The notes: generated by a model not told the origin, from the sequence alone. Shown: positions 35,033-44,259, numbered from the stretch's first letter. The stretch is 64,000 nucleotides of DNA from Desulfotignum sp. (GCA_011390335.1 JAABSO010000005.1:62001-126000), one strand, 5' to 3'. Translations and numbers: made by a program.

Positions 35033-35206
35033 CGTGAGCTGTTGAAAGTCTGATGATGTAATAAATTCAGGGCAAATCCATGCAACTTTTTTTTTGCATC
35101 CTGTTGCGTTCCCCAGGCAGGTGTTTTTTGCGGCCTGCCACATAACTTACATCAACCTGAAGCAGAACAAAGTCCCTCTGAAAACCCTTTGTGGTGACCG
35201 GCGGGA
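35033..35206. other. Intergenic stretch before repeat copy B
   Basis: About 170 bp after the hypothetical gene, with no reading frame of note. It holds a GGCAGG/CCTGCC hairpin around 35118-35142 whose loop is T-rich. No T-run follows, so a terminator is possible but not convincing. Confidence 0.35.
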
Positions 35207-35363
35207 GCCCCTGGTGGTCTCCTGTGAACGGACCGCCAGAGCCGGAGGGGCCAGTCATACATGCCGGAATTAGATACGCTTCCATCTGACGTGTACCTGC
35301 TGTATATATCTGTCCTGTGCCCGGCCCCGGGGGATCTCGGGCCGGGCACAGGAGACCGCCAGG
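35207..35363. repeat. Dispersed inverted-repeat element, copy B (core only, between convergent genes)
   Basis: The left arm GCCCCTGGTGGTCTCCTGTG (35207-35226) pairs with CACAGGAGACCGCCAGG (35347-35363) with one G-T mismatch. Relative to copy A the eighth base pair from the inner end is changed from G-C to C-G on both sides. A second, perfect inverted repeat (TCCTGTGCCCGGCCC with its complement, about 35313-35353) is nested inside the right half. The GCAAATAT motifs and outward -35 boxes of copies A and D are absent. The copy lies between two convergent genes. Confidence 0.8.
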
Positions 35364-35385
35364 GGGGGATTAGGTTGGAAAAGCA

Positions 35386-36177
35386 TCAAGTCTTTTTGCT
35401 GTTTTTTGCCTGAAAATTCTTTCTGCCGGCATGAAAAAACGCCGACTTCAGCCATTCAAACCCGAACTGGAGCAGCTTGACTTCATCGGATTGTATCTCT
35501 TTTATCTTGTCTGCCGGAATCTCATACCGATCCAGAAAGGATGAATCAAAGACAAAATCTCTGAATTTATCAATATTGTAGCAGACCATGAAAAACATCT
35601 TTTTGCTCTCTTCAGACAGCTTCATGCTGGGAGGCAAAGATTTTTTCCGGACCATAAGGTCCATCCAGCCTTCGTTAACCGCATCCCGCAGATCAATCCC
35701 CTGATCCTGGCGCCACTGGGCCACAGTCCATTCCTTGTCTTCTTCAAATCCCAGGCAATGGGCCTCTTTTACCGTGAAAAAAAATGCATCCTTATCCCCC
35801 TGCTCTCTGGAATAACTCAAGGCCCCCACGCCTATGGGATAATACCGGCAGGTGGTGGGGCGGTCTTCATAGATGACACACCCTTCCTTGTCTTCCACAA
35901 ACGGGCAGGATTTGCGTTCATCATCCAGCAGTTTCAAGGTCACCACCGGCATGTCCGCCTTTTCCAGAATCTTTGGCTCGGTAAACACAGCCAGAAACTC
36001 TTCAGACGACAAATCCAGTTTCCTGCGCATGGTCAAAATATCATATGGGGTGAGCATGATATCAATTCCCCTGCAGCAGTCGGTAAAACATTTGACCCCT
36101 TTGTGGCATTGAAACGTAAACCGGGTATTTAATCCCATCTGTTCTGGTGGAATTGCTGAAATTTTCTGGTCATTCAT
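35386..36177 (-). CDS. YkgJ-family cysteine-cluster protein
   Basis: The 263-residue product carries the YkgJ cysteine cluster: FQCHKGVKCFTDCCRG near the N-terminus, then SCPFVEDKEGCVIYEDRPTTCRYYP. These cysteines match the CxxC..CC and CPF..C..Y..RP..CR pattern thought to bind Zn or an Fe-S centre. The biochemical function of the family is not settled. The start at 36177 follows AAGGAC by 7 bp; an upstream ATG is less well placed. It is transcribed alone from a strong promoter. Confidence 0.85.
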   Translation of the reverse strand: MNDQKISAIPPEQMGLNTRFTFQCHKGVKCFTDCCRGIDIMLTPYDILTMRRKLDLSSEEFLAVFTEPKILEKADMPVVTLKLLDDERKSCPFVEDKEGCVIYEDRPTTCRYYPIGVGALSYSREQGDKDAFFFTVKEAHCLGFEEDKEWTVAQWRQDQGIDLRDAVNEGWMDLMVRKKSLPPSMKLSEESKKMFFMVCYNIDKFRDFVFDSSFLDRYEIPADKIKEIQSDEVKLLQFGFEWLKSAFFHAGRKNFQAKNSKKT

Positions 36178-36225
36178 ATGCTTGTCCTTAAAATGTAAAT
36201 TAACTGGGTGCACCAAAGGCCCTGG

Positions 36226-36254
36226 ATACTATAAAAAAAATACAATAATGTCAA
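36226..36254 (-). promoter_or_regulatory. Sigma-70 promoter of the YkgJ-family gene
   Basis: TTGACA (36249-36254) and TAGTAT (36226-36231) are 17 bp apart on the minus strand. The predicted start near 36219 leaves a leader of about 42 nt to the ATG at 36177. Confidence 0.75.
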
Positions 36255-36316
36255 CCGGATACACATCCGTTCCCAATCCAGTGCATGCAGGAAAAGAAAA
36301 TATTGCCAAAATAGGT

Positions 36317-36345
36317 TTGACACAACCAAGAATCCCCATTAAGAC
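36317..36345 (+). promoter_or_regulatory. Candidate galU promoter
   Basis: TTGACA (36317-36322), 17 bp, then a weak TAAGAC (36340-36345), 55 bp upstream of galU. The -35 is perfect, but the -10 matches only half the consensus. Confidence 0.4.
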
Positions 36346-36399
36346 AAAAGGCAGGAACACGCAGCTGAATATCAAATCGTTAGATCCAAAGGAGGGGGT

Positions 36400-37278
36400 A
36401 TGAGAATAAAAAAAGCGGTTTTCCCTGTGGCTGGTCTGGGAACCCGGTTTATACCGGCCACCAAGGCCATGGCAAAGGAAATGCTGCCTGTAGTGGACAA
36501 ACCCTTGATCCAGTATGCAGTGGAAGAGGCTTTCCAGGCAGGGATTGAGCAGATCGTATTTGTCACGGGCCGGGGGAAAAAAGCCCTGGAAGACCATTTT
36601 GACCGGTCCTATGAAATCGAGCATGCCCTGGAAGCCAAAAAAAAACATGACCTGCTCAAACAGATCCGGGAACTGGTTCCCCCCACCGGCACCATTATCT
36701 ATACCCGGCAGCACGAACCGCTGGGCCTGGGGCATGCCATCTGGTGTGCCCGGGATATCGTGGGTGATGAGCCGTTTGCCGTGCTGCTGGCAGATGACCT
36801 GATCCAGACAGACAGACCGGTACTCTCGGAAATGATACAAAAATTTGACCGGCTCCGGGCCTCCATGGCTGCTGTCATGGAAGTGCCGAAAGACCAAACC
36901 GATAAATACGGCATCCTGGATGCCACAGCAGTGGAGAAAGATATTTACCGAATCAATGATATGGTGGAAAAGCCTTCTCCTGATCAGGCACCTTCCAACC
37001 TGGCCATTATCGGCCGGTATATCCTCATGCCGAAAATTTTTGCCCTCCTGGGCAAAAAACAAACCGGGGCAGGCAATGAAATTCAGCTCACCGACGCCAT
37101 GAAAACCCTGCTCCAGGAACAGCCCATTTTTGGCTACAAATTCCATGGCAACCGGTTTGACTGCGGGGACAAAGTGGGATTTCAGATGGCCAACCTGGCC
37201 TTTGCCCTGGAAAGGCCAGACATGAAAGACAGGCTTTTGGCCTTCATCAAAGAGGTTCAGGCCGAAGAACAGGGCTAA
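36400..37278 (+). CDS. galU: UTP--glucose-1-phosphate uridylyltransferase
   Basis: This 292-residue nucleotidyltransferase has the N-terminal signature AVFPVAGLGTRFIPATKAMAKEMLPVVDKPLIQ split over residues 5-37, plus EPLGLGHAIWCA and FAVLLADDLI (metal-binding Asp pair). It makes UDP-glucose for envelope polysaccharide and glycolipid synthesis. An AAAGGAGG ribosome site precedes the ATG. The last four bases overlap the convergent transglycosylase gene. Confidence 0.96.
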   Translation: MRIKKAVFPVAGLGTRFIPATKAMAKEMLPVVDKPLIQYAVEEAFQAGIEQIVFVTGRGKKALEDHFDRSYEIEHALEAKKKHDLLKQIRELVPPTGTIIYTRQHEPLGLGHAIWCARDIVGDEPFAVLLADDLIQTDRPVLSEMIQKFDRLRASMAAVMEVPKDQTDKYGILDATAVEKDIYRINDMVEKPSPDQAPSNLAIIGRYILMPKIFALLGKKQTGAGNEIQLTDAMKTLLQEQPIFGYKFHGNRFDCGDKVGFQMANLAFALERPDMKDRLLAFIKEVQAEEQG

Positions 37279-37937
37279 GCCTCTTTATACCGGGTGTACA
37301 GGGCCATCACCTTCTGGACATAGGCCCGGGTTTCTTTAAAAGGCGGAATGTGCCGGTACCGGTCCACAGCCCCGGGACCGGCATTATAGGCAGCCAGGGC
37401 CAGGGACAGTTTCTGGTGATACCGGTCCAGCAGCTGTTTCAGGAATCTGGTGCCGGCCATGATATTCTGGGAAGGATCAAAAGGATCAGCCAGGGACAGA
37501 AAGGAATCATTTTCCGGCATGATCTGCATCAGTCCTCTTGCGCCTTTGGCTGATACCGCCCTGGGATTGAATGCAGACTCCACACGTATCACCGCCTTTA
37601 TCAGGGCAAAGGGCACCCCGTAAAGACGTTCGGCATTGCGGATAAGATCATCATATACGTCTGTATCCCAGAATTTGCCCTGTTTTTCCGACTGTTCCCG
37701 GATATACAGCTCATAACCGGGTGTGGTGGGGGTGTTGGTAAAATGCACCACACCGTCTGTATCAGTATACTTGTAAATATCAGCGGTGACACATTCAGGC
37801 ATATACCAGAGCACCCCGGTCAAAAACAGGCAGACAAGCCAGTACCTGCAGATGAACATGCTTATGCACCGGACGGCCCAAAACCGGTTTCTGACGGAAA
37901 AGCAGTACATTCCAGAACCGGACAGTCTGTTCTTCAC
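37275..37937 (-). CDS. Soluble lytic transglycosylase (SLT) with DUF4124-like N-terminus
   Basis: This 220-residue secreted protein has a hydrophobic signal/anchor near the N-terminus (about 26-45), a DUF4124-like segment (ADIYKYTDTDGVVHFTN, about 52-68) and an SLT domain with the catalytic glutamate in VIRVESAFNPRAVSAKGARGLMQIMP. Later motifs are NIMAGTRFLKQLLDRY and LALAAYNAGPGAVDRY. It cleaves peptidoglycan to anhydro-muropeptides. The GTG start at 37937 is tentative; an ATG at 37910 would shorten the N-terminus before the signal peptide. It lies 20 bp after the EndoQ-UvrD gene. Confidence 0.9.
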   Translation of the reverse strand: MKNRLSGSGMYCFSVRNRFWAVRCISMFICRYWLVCLFLTGVLWYMPECVTADIYKYTDTDGVVHFTNTPTTPGYELYIREQSEKQGKFWDTDVYDDLIRNAERLYGVPFALIKAVIRVESAFNPRAVSAKGARGLMQIMPENDSFLSLADPFDPSQNIMAGTRFLKQLLDRYHQKLSLALAAYNAGPGAVDRYRHIPPFKETRAYVQKVMALYTRYKEA

Positions 37938-37957
37938 AGGTATAATATCATTCTCCC

Positions 37958-40900
37958 TTAAAACAGTTCCAGCTGGATCTGCGCCTGTTTGGGCGGCTGT
38001 CTCTTATTTTGTTTTTCAACCAACGCAAGGCGCTTTTCAATATCATCCAGAAAAACCGATTGCTGCCGGTTTTCCATCACACCGAAAACCTGTCTTTTTC
38101 TGGCATAGGTCAGACACAAAACATCCATGGCCCGGGTCATGGCTACATAAAACAGGCGGCGTTCCTCTGCCGGATTCTCACAGTTTTTTTGGTCCCGGGC
38201 ATAAGGGATGAGTCCCTGTTCACACCCGGTGACAAACACCACGGGAAATTCCAGTCCCTTGGCCGCATGCATGGTCAAAAGGGACACCTTTTCCACCTTA
38301 TCGGCCAAATGGTCCGGATCCTGTTCCAGGACCAGGTGGTCCATGAAATCATCGGGATCGGCAAACACGCGGGCCAGGTATTCAAGATGGGCCCTCATAT
38401 CTGCAGCAGCAGGATCTGCCGCCAGGGCCTGCCGGATTCCCAGAAACCGGATAAATATATCCAGGCACGCATGGCTGGATCTGTCCCGGATCTGCTCTGT
38501 CATCTCTCCAAGCATCAGCTCCGGGGTTTTTGGGGTATTATTTGTTTGCCTGTTTCTGGAAAAATGGGTGTGCAACACCTGCACATCCTTTGCATCCCAC
38601 CGGCTTGTAATGAACCTGAAACAGCTTAATAACTGGCGGATGCCGTCCAGATCCAGCCCTGATTTTTTGTCTGCTGCCTGAAAGGGGATCCCATGTTTTT
38701 GAAACACATCTGCAAATATCTCTTTCTGCCTGCGGGTGCGAAACAGTACGGCAAAATCAGAGAACCCATAGGCGCCGTCCAGAAAATCTTCCTGTTTCCG
38801 GGTATCCATGGCAAAAAAGGACAATCCCCCCACCCCGGCTTCAATCATTTTTCCCACAGCCACCGCTTCCGCTGTCTCTGAACTGGTTTCCCTGATAACC
38901 AGTTTCCTGGTTTTGGTATCTTCTGAAAATATTTTTTGAACCCCCTTGTCTTTGCCGCACCGGGAAATCATCTGAAAAGAAGCATCAAGTATGGTCTGGG
39001 TAGACCGGTAGTTTTGGGTCAGAACAATCTGCTCGCACCCGGGATAATCTGCGGCAAACTGCTTGAAATACCGGTTGTCCGATCCCCTGAAACCGTAAAT
39101 GGACTGGTCCGGATCACCGATGACAAAGATGTGGTTGCTCTGGGTCAGCAATTTTACCAGTTCAAACTGGCCCTTGTTCAGATCCTGGTACTCATCCACA
39201 AAAATATATGTGAACCGGTTCTGCACCTGGTGCAGCAGAGAAGAAGACCGGATGAGCAGGTGGTAAAACCGGAAAATAAGATCCTCAAAATCCATGGAAT
39301 CCAGGCTGTCAAGCTGCTTCTGGTAAGCGGCATACACCTTTTTGAGCAGTGCCTGGTCCTGTGCCACACACGACAAGTCCTCTTCGGGACCCAGCAGCTG
39401 CTGTTTGCACAGGCTGATATCCAGATCCATCCGGGCTGCCTGGCGGGAAAAGCCAGGCTGTTTTTCCATGCTTGTTTTCAGGGCTGTTTTTACCAGTTCT
39501 TTTTTGTGGTCTTCTTCCAGAAGACGAACCCTGCACCCGTCATATTCCTTGAGCATGGCCAGACAAAATCCATGAAAAGTGGCAGCGGTCACCCGGGGGC
39601 CTTTTGGGGGCAAAAACCCTTGTATGCGCTGGGAAAGGGACTGTGCTGCCTTAATTGTAAAGGTAAGGGCAAGGATCTGTCCGGGAGCAACCGTGTCATT
39701 TGATATGAGATGAGCAATTCTGGCTGTGAGGGTCCGGGTTTTTCCCGTGCCCGGCCCGGCTGTGATGAGAATGGCACGGGATGTGGAATTCACAGCCTGG
39801 CGCTGTTTTTCATTTAAGCCTTCCAGAACTCCCTGTGTGCCGGCAGATAGAATTTTGGGTGTGCCGGCTGCACCGGCTGCAGGCAGCGTGTTTCGGGATG
39901 GTATCTTTTTGGTTTTCTTTTGTTTTTTCCCCTGATGTTTTTCTGCTGCCGCCGCAGATTTTTCCACCTGTTCAAGCGGTTTTCCACCCAGGGTCATCTG
40001 CAGTTGCAGCGCTCCTTTGCGCTGCTCTTTTTCCCTGGCAGTGAATACATGAACTTTGCCGAACTGCCCGTCGAATCCGGGTTCCACATGGATATGTTTA
40101 TTGCGCATCCGGGATACAGCCTCAGCCAGAAGCGGTATGCCGGCTGTCTGGATGTCATCACAGGAGCGGTCCAGAAGAATGTCCAGTTCCGGTCCCAACG
40201 CCTGCACCGCTTTTTCATAATACCGGGCAACCTTTTTCGTTTTGGGGCCCACCCCGAAAATCTCAGACAGCATATCTGTGAGCGGAATGATACTGGTATA
40301 TCCCTGGCGGCCAGAAGGCACAAACCCATGGGGACGGTCAGCCAGCTCCCTTACCCGGTGCAGCACCCCCAGGGTCAGCGGCCTGCCGCATTCCGGGCAG
40401 ATCCCGTCCAGCCCGGCAGTTTCATCCGGATCCAGGCTGACACGGCATTTTCGGTGGCCGTCATAATGATATTTCCCCTGGTCCGGATACATATCCAGGG
40501 TTCCCTGGTATGCTGCAGGATCAAGGGTTTCAAGGGACCTGCGCATGGCAAAATAATCCAGGTCTGTATTGAACACGCAGGCATTGCGGCCCAGATATCC
40601 CGGTGAATGGGCATCTGAATTGGACATAAGCCGGACATGGTCCAGGTCACCCACCCGCCAGTTCATGGGCGGATCAGAAGACAGGCCGGTTTCCACCGCA
40701 AAAATGTGGGAAGCCAGATCTTCAAAACACTGGTCTATCCGGTCAAATCCGGATTTGGACCCAAACAGGGAAAACCAGGGGGTCCAGATATGGGCAGGCA
40801 CCAAAAACCCCTGGTCAGAGGTTTCCAGCATGATCTCCAGAAGATCCTTTGCATCCAGTCCGAGAATAGGGCGGCCGTCGGACGTGATATTGCCGATGGC

Positions 40901-41281
40901 ATCCAGCCGGGCATTAAATTTTTTAACACTGGTCAAATCCGGAAAATAGATGATATTATGATTTTTTCTGACCTTGCCGTCTTTTTTATAGATATTGGAA
41001 ATTTCCGCCTGGAGCATAAAACGCACCTGGTTCCGGCAGGATGGGGGTATGGCATCATCGATGGCTGCTGCGATCTGTTTTTTCAACACAAACAAGCCGG
41101 GCTCAGCCGGTTCCAGCTTGGATTCCATCTCCTGTACCCAGGCAGGATGGGTAAAATCACCCGTACCCACAACACTGATGCCCTTGATCCGGGCTGCATG
41201 GTAAATATTTTCAAAATCCAGATTCCGGGCCGTTGCCCGGGAATACCTGGAATGGATGTGAAGGTCTGCATAAAAGGTCAT
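37958..41281 (-). CDS. EndoQ-like PHP endonuclease fused to UvrD/Rep helicase
   Basis: This is a 1107-residue fusion. Residues 1-420 match endonuclease Q: MTFYADLHIHSRYSRA metal site, VVGTGDFTHPAWVQEM, SDAHS motif, and a zinc-binding pair in GICPECGRP. EndoQ nicks 5' of deaminated bases and abasic sites. Residues 480-1100 form a superfamily 1A helicase: ITAGPGTGKTRTL (I), FVDEYQDLNKGQ (II), GDPDQSIYGFRGSD (III) and TMHAAKGLEFPVVF (V). A Lys-rich linker joins them. By inference the helicase unwinds from the nick the nuclease makes, a single-protein deamination repair machine. Confidence 0.92.
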   Translation of the reverse strand: MTFYADLHIHSRYSRATARNLDFENIYHAARIKGISVVGTGDFTHPAWVQEMESKLEPAEPGLFVLKKQIAAAIDDAIPPSCRNQVRFMLQAEISNIYKKDGKVRKNHNIIYFPDLTSVKKFNARLDAIGNITSDGRPILGLDAKDLLEIMLETSDQGFLVPAHIWTPWFSLFGSKSGFDRIDQCFEDLASHIFAVETGLSSDPPMNWRVGDLDHVRLMSNSDAHSPGYLGRNACVFNTDLDYFAMRRSLETLDPAAYQGTLDMYPDQGKYHYDGHRKCRVSLDPDETAGLDGICPECGRPLTLGVLHRVRELADRPHGFVPSGRQGYTSIIPLTDMLSEIFGVGPKTKKVARYYEKAVQALGPELDILLDRSCDDIQTAGIPLLAEAVSRMRNKHIHVEPGFDGQFGKVHVFTAREKEQRKGALQLQMTLGGKPLEQVEKSAAAAEKHQGKKQKKTKKIPSRNTLPAAGAAGTPKILSAGTQGVLEGLNEKQRQAVNSTSRAILITAGPGTGKTRTLTARIAHLISNDTVAPGQILALTFTIKAAQSLSQRIQGFLPPKGPRVTAATFHGFCLAMLKEYDGCRVRLLEEDHKKELVKTALKTSMEKQPGFSRQAARMDLDISLCKQQLLGPEEDLSCVAQDQALLKKVYAAYQKQLDSLDSMDFEDLIFRFYHLLIRSSSLLHQVQNRFTYIFVDEYQDLNKGQFELVKLLTQSNHIFVIGDPDQSIYGFRGSDNRYFKQFAADYPGCEQIVLTQNYRSTQTILDASFQMISRCGKDKGVQKIFSEDTKTRKLVIRETSSETAEAVAVGKMIEAGVGGLSFFAMDTRKQEDFLDGAYGFSDFAVLFRTRRQKEIFADVFQKHGIPFQAADKKSGLDLDGIRQLLSCFRFITSRWDAKDVQVLHTHFSRNRQTNNTPKTPELMLGEMTEQIRDRSSHACLDIFIRFLGIRQALAADPAAADMRAHLEYLARVFADPDDFMDHLVLEQDPDHLADKVEKVSLLTMHAAKGLEFPVVFVTGCEQGLIPYARDQKNCENPAEERRLFYVAMTRAMDVLCLTYARKRQVFGVMENRQQSVFLDDIEKRLALVEKQNKRQPPKQAQIQLELF

Positions 41282-41415
41282 AATATTCAGCCTGAATCAA
41301 AAAGTTGGGGTCTTTCGCATGTTATTTACATGATTTTTACTTAATTTAAAAGCCGGATTCTGGTAAAGAAAAGGAAGCCGTCCCGATTTTCACCTTCAAA
41401 TAAAAAGGAAAGGCC

Positions 41416-43083
41416 ATGACCGCAACCTCCCACACAGCATTAATCATAGCACCCTCAGACACTGCTGCGGCTGTAAAAACAGCATTGGCAGAAATCCCTG
41501 AACTTGTGATTATCCAGTCAGAGACAACCGCTGATGCCATGAAACATATTTTTTCCCGGTCCCTGGCATTTATCGTCATGGACCTGTCTTTGCGCAAAAT
41601 TGACCCCCATTCCCTTGCAGACAGCCTGTTGCGCTTTGATCATGCCAAAATCCCCCCGGTTCTGCTGGTAACAGATACCCCGGAACTGCCGGATCTGTAT
41701 GACAAAGCACCTCCCCTGCTGCTGGACCATATTGCCAAACCCATTGAACCGGTGTTAATCAGGGCCAGGCTTTTGCTTTTTATGGCACTTTTCCGCCACC
41801 GCATTGCCGTGGACCAGAGCATCCAGGAGCTGGAAAAAGTCTACGCCCGGTTTATGGATCAGCACCAGTCCTCATTATCTGAGACCACCCTGAAAAAAGA
41901 TATACTGGCATTGTCATCAGCATTTACCAATCAGGTCCAGCCTTTTTTATCCAAAATCCTGGCCAGCACATTTTTTTTGCAGCAGGCACCGGACATGCCC
42001 CTGCGCCTGCGCCAGACCGTCACCCAGATACGGACAGCCGGCGACCAGATTGCACGGGTGATCCGGCAGCTGCGCAGATCCCAGAACCGGGGATTGGGCA
42101 GCCAGGTCAGTTTCCAGGACAAAAGCGGACGGAACCGGTCCGGCAGAATGCTTTTTGCCACCCATTTTACAGATGAATTCATGATTTTTGAACATTATCT
42201 GGCCGGCAGGATAAAGGCCGACCTTATCCAGGCTGATACCGCTGATCAGGCGCTGGAATATGTAGCCTCCCACAGGCCGGATGTTATTTTTATCAACCAC
42301 CAGCTGGCAGACGGCTCCGGCCTGCATCTGCTGGATAAGCTGATACGGCTGAGAACCAGTGCCCCGGTAATCTACATTGTTGATGACCGCCATACAGATG
42401 CCGGGGCCGCTGCCATTGCCACCGGGGCCTACACGTTTCTGGTCAAAGAACAGACATCAGCCATGGATCTGGTGGATACCATACACAAAACGTTGTCCCA
42501 GGCCAGACTCACCCACAAAGTCCAGGGTGCACGGGACAGGATTGACCTGATTTCCCGGCGGGATCAGCTGACCCGGCTGTTGAACCGCAACTGGTTCAAC
42601 CAGACCCTGGCCCTGGAAATGTCCAAGGCCAGGCGCTACCACCTGCCCCTGTCCATACTGCTGGTGCAGGTGGACCAGTTCGCGTCCTTTAACGAGCAAT
42701 ACGGATATAAGACCGGAGATATCATTTTAACCGCCTGTGCCGCAAGGATCCAGGCGATGGTGAGGGATCTGGATGTGGTGTGCCGGTTCGGGGCAAAAAA
42801 ATTCGGCATTGTCCTGCCCAACACCCAGGCAACCAGGGCCCGTATTCTGGCCGAACGTATCAGACAAAACATTGGTGAAAATAAAATCTCTGTGGGCACC
42901 CATCAGCTCGGGCTGACCATCAGCATCGGGATGGCCTGTTATGCCCCAAAAAAGAAAGGCACACAAAACCAGGCATCCGCAGCAGCGGACACGGCACCTG
43001 TATCAGGACCGGTCCTGGTCCACCAGGCCCTCAACGCCCTGGAAACTGCCGTACAAGAGGGAGGCAACCAGATTCAGCCATGA
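41416..43083 (+). CDS. REC-REC protein with degenerate GGDEF domain
   Basis: This 555-residue protein has an N-terminal receiver-like domain (about 5-122), a helical linker resembling a HisKA-type dimer region (about 130-215), a second receiver (about 248-368, with DVIFINHQLADGSGLHLLDKL) and a GGDEF-fold domain (about 385-515, starting RRDQLTRLLNRNWFN). The signature RYGGDEF is replaced by CRFGAKKF, so metal and catalytic residues are missing and cyclase activity is unlikely. The second receiver has Asn where the phospho-Asp is expected. It may be a c-di-GMP-independent signalling scaffold. It overlaps the next gene by ATGA. Confidence 0.82.
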   Translation: MTATSHTALIIAPSDTAAAVKTALAEIPELVIIQSETTADAMKHIFSRSLAFIVMDLSLRKIDPHSLADSLLRFDHAKIPPVLLVTDTPELPDLYDKAPPLLLDHIAKPIEPVLIRARLLLFMALFRHRIAVDQSIQELEKVYARFMDQHQSSLSETTLKKDILALSSAFTNQVQPFLSKILASTFFLQQAPDMPLRLRQTVTQIRTAGDQIARVIRQLRRSQNRGLGSQVSFQDKSGRNRSGRMLFATHFTDEFMIFEHYLAGRIKADLIQADTADQALEYVASHRPDVIFINHQLADGSGLHLLDKLIRLRTSAPVIYIVDDRHTDAGAAAIATGAYTFLVKEQTSAMDLVDTIHKTLSQARLTHKVQGARDRIDLISRRDQLTRLLNRNWFNQTLALEMSKARRYHLPLSILLVQVDQFASFNEQYGYKTGDIILTACAARIQAMVRDLDVVCRFGAKKFGIVLPNTQATRARILAERIRQNIGENKISVGTHQLGLTISIGMACYAPKKKGTQNQASAAADTAPVSGPVLVHQALNALETAVQEGGNQIQP

Positions 43084-44051
43084 TGAAACCCTCAGACAAA
43101 GAAACAATTCAGGCCTGGGCACAAAAACAGACACACGCCATGGAGATTTTTTTACCACGGACCAGCCACCCGGAACAGGCAGACTTTGATGCCTTTGCAG
43201 AAGAACTTGCCCGACTGGCCCCGTGCATCCGGGTCAGGCCGTCAGACAAAAAATCGGACCTGCCGGCACTCTGTATTGCCGACAACGTCCTTTTTTGCGC
43301 CCTTCCCCTGGAAAAAGAGCTTGCCCCTTTTCTGGAAGCCCTGGCCTGCCTGTCCGATCCCTTGCCATTTTTGGCAGATAATATTGATACGATGCTGAAC
43401 CGTCTGGCCCATCCCTGCCACCTGACCCTTTTCATTGCCCTGCAATGCCCCCACTGTCCCGGCATGGTAAGAACCCTTGTACCATTGGCAGTCCATTCAC
43501 AAAAAATTTTTCTGCACATTATCGACGGGAGTCTGTTTCCTGAAACAGCCCGGAAATACAAAGTATTATCCGCACCCTGTCTAATTCTGGACCAGGATTA
43601 CCGATGGACAGGACAGACATCCCAAAGAGAAATTCTTGACATGATGGTCCTGCCGGACCCATCACAGCTGGGCCCTGAGACCCTGAAAAATATTCTGGAA
43701 AAAGGGGATGCGCAGTGGATCTGTCAACAGATGATCCAGGCCGGTCAGATTTTCGAGGGGTTTGCGGCACTTTTGCTGCACCGCACATGGTCGGTGCGTC
43801 TGGGGGCCATAGTGGTAGTGGAAACCCTTGCACAAAAGGCCCCGGATCTGGCAGTGCAATTGTGCCCCATTCTCATCCAGGCATTTCATGATCAGGAAGT
43901 TTCCGTCCAGGGAGATATTTTATACGCCCTAGGAGAAGTCGGCACTTCTGAAACAAAGGCCTGGATACAAAAGATTCTGCCCGGCCTGGCACATCCGGAC
44001 CTCACAGATGCTGCCCAAGATGCCCTGGCAGCCATAGGAAACGAGAGTTGA
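43080..44051 (+). CDS. Thioredoxin-fold protein with HEAT-like repeats
   Basis: This 323-residue protein has two tandem thioredoxin-like domains in its first 210 residues, the second with an active CPHC pair (FIALQCPHCPGMVRTL), resembling the AhpF N-terminal or glutaredoxin-like architecture. The C-terminal third (about 215-320) has HEAT-like helical repeats (TWSVRLGAIVVVETLAQKAPDLAVQL, DQEVSVQGDILYALGEVG). The HEAT unit probably recruits a partner. It is coupled to the degenerate GGDEF protein, suggesting redox input to that regulator (inference). No signal peptide is seen, so it is cytoplasmic. Confidence 0.8.
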   Translation: MMKPSDKETIQAWAQKQTHAMEIFLPRTSHPEQADFDAFAEELARLAPCIRVRPSDKKSDLPALCIADNVLFCALPLEKELAPFLEALACLSDPLPFLADNIDTMLNRLAHPCHLTLFIALQCPHCPGMVRTLVPLAVHSQKIFLHIIDGSLFPETARKYKVLSAPCLILDQDYRWTGQTSQREILDMMVLPDPSQLGPETLKNILEKGDAQWICQQMIQAGQIFEGFAALLLHRTWSVRLGAIVVVETLAQKAPDLAVQLCPILIQAFHDQEVSVQGDILYALGEVGTSETKAWIQKILPGLAHPDLTDAAQDALAAIGNES

Positions 44052-44055
44052 CCTG

Positions 44056-44259
44056 CTACTGGGTCTGATAGTCTGTACTGGACTGGCCGGCACTCAGGGC
44101 CTGGATACGGTCCCTGGCTGCCTGCACCACTGTGTTGTCTTCATCTTTTTCGGTCATCTGCTCCAGAAGATTAAGGTCCTGGCATTTGTTGACAAATTTA
44201 ATCCTGACTTTGGGATTGGAATGTAAATACTTTGGGACAAACAAATCTGAAAAACCCAT
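44056..44259 (-). CDS. Small HEAT-like protein
   Basis: This 67-residue protein starts at a strong AGGAGG site. The sequence (PKVRIKFVNKCQDLNLLEQMTEKDEDNTVVQAARDRIQAL region) looks like one HEAT repeat pair, of the kind in which DNTVVQAA marks the second helix. It ends 4 bp from the convergent thioredoxin/HEAT gene. Interaction with that protein's own HEAT repeats is possible but only suggested by proximity. Confidence 0.6.
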   Translation of the reverse strand: MGFSDLFVPKYLHSNPKVRIKFVNKCQDLNLLEQMTEKDEDNTVVQAARDRIQALSAGQSSTDYQTQ

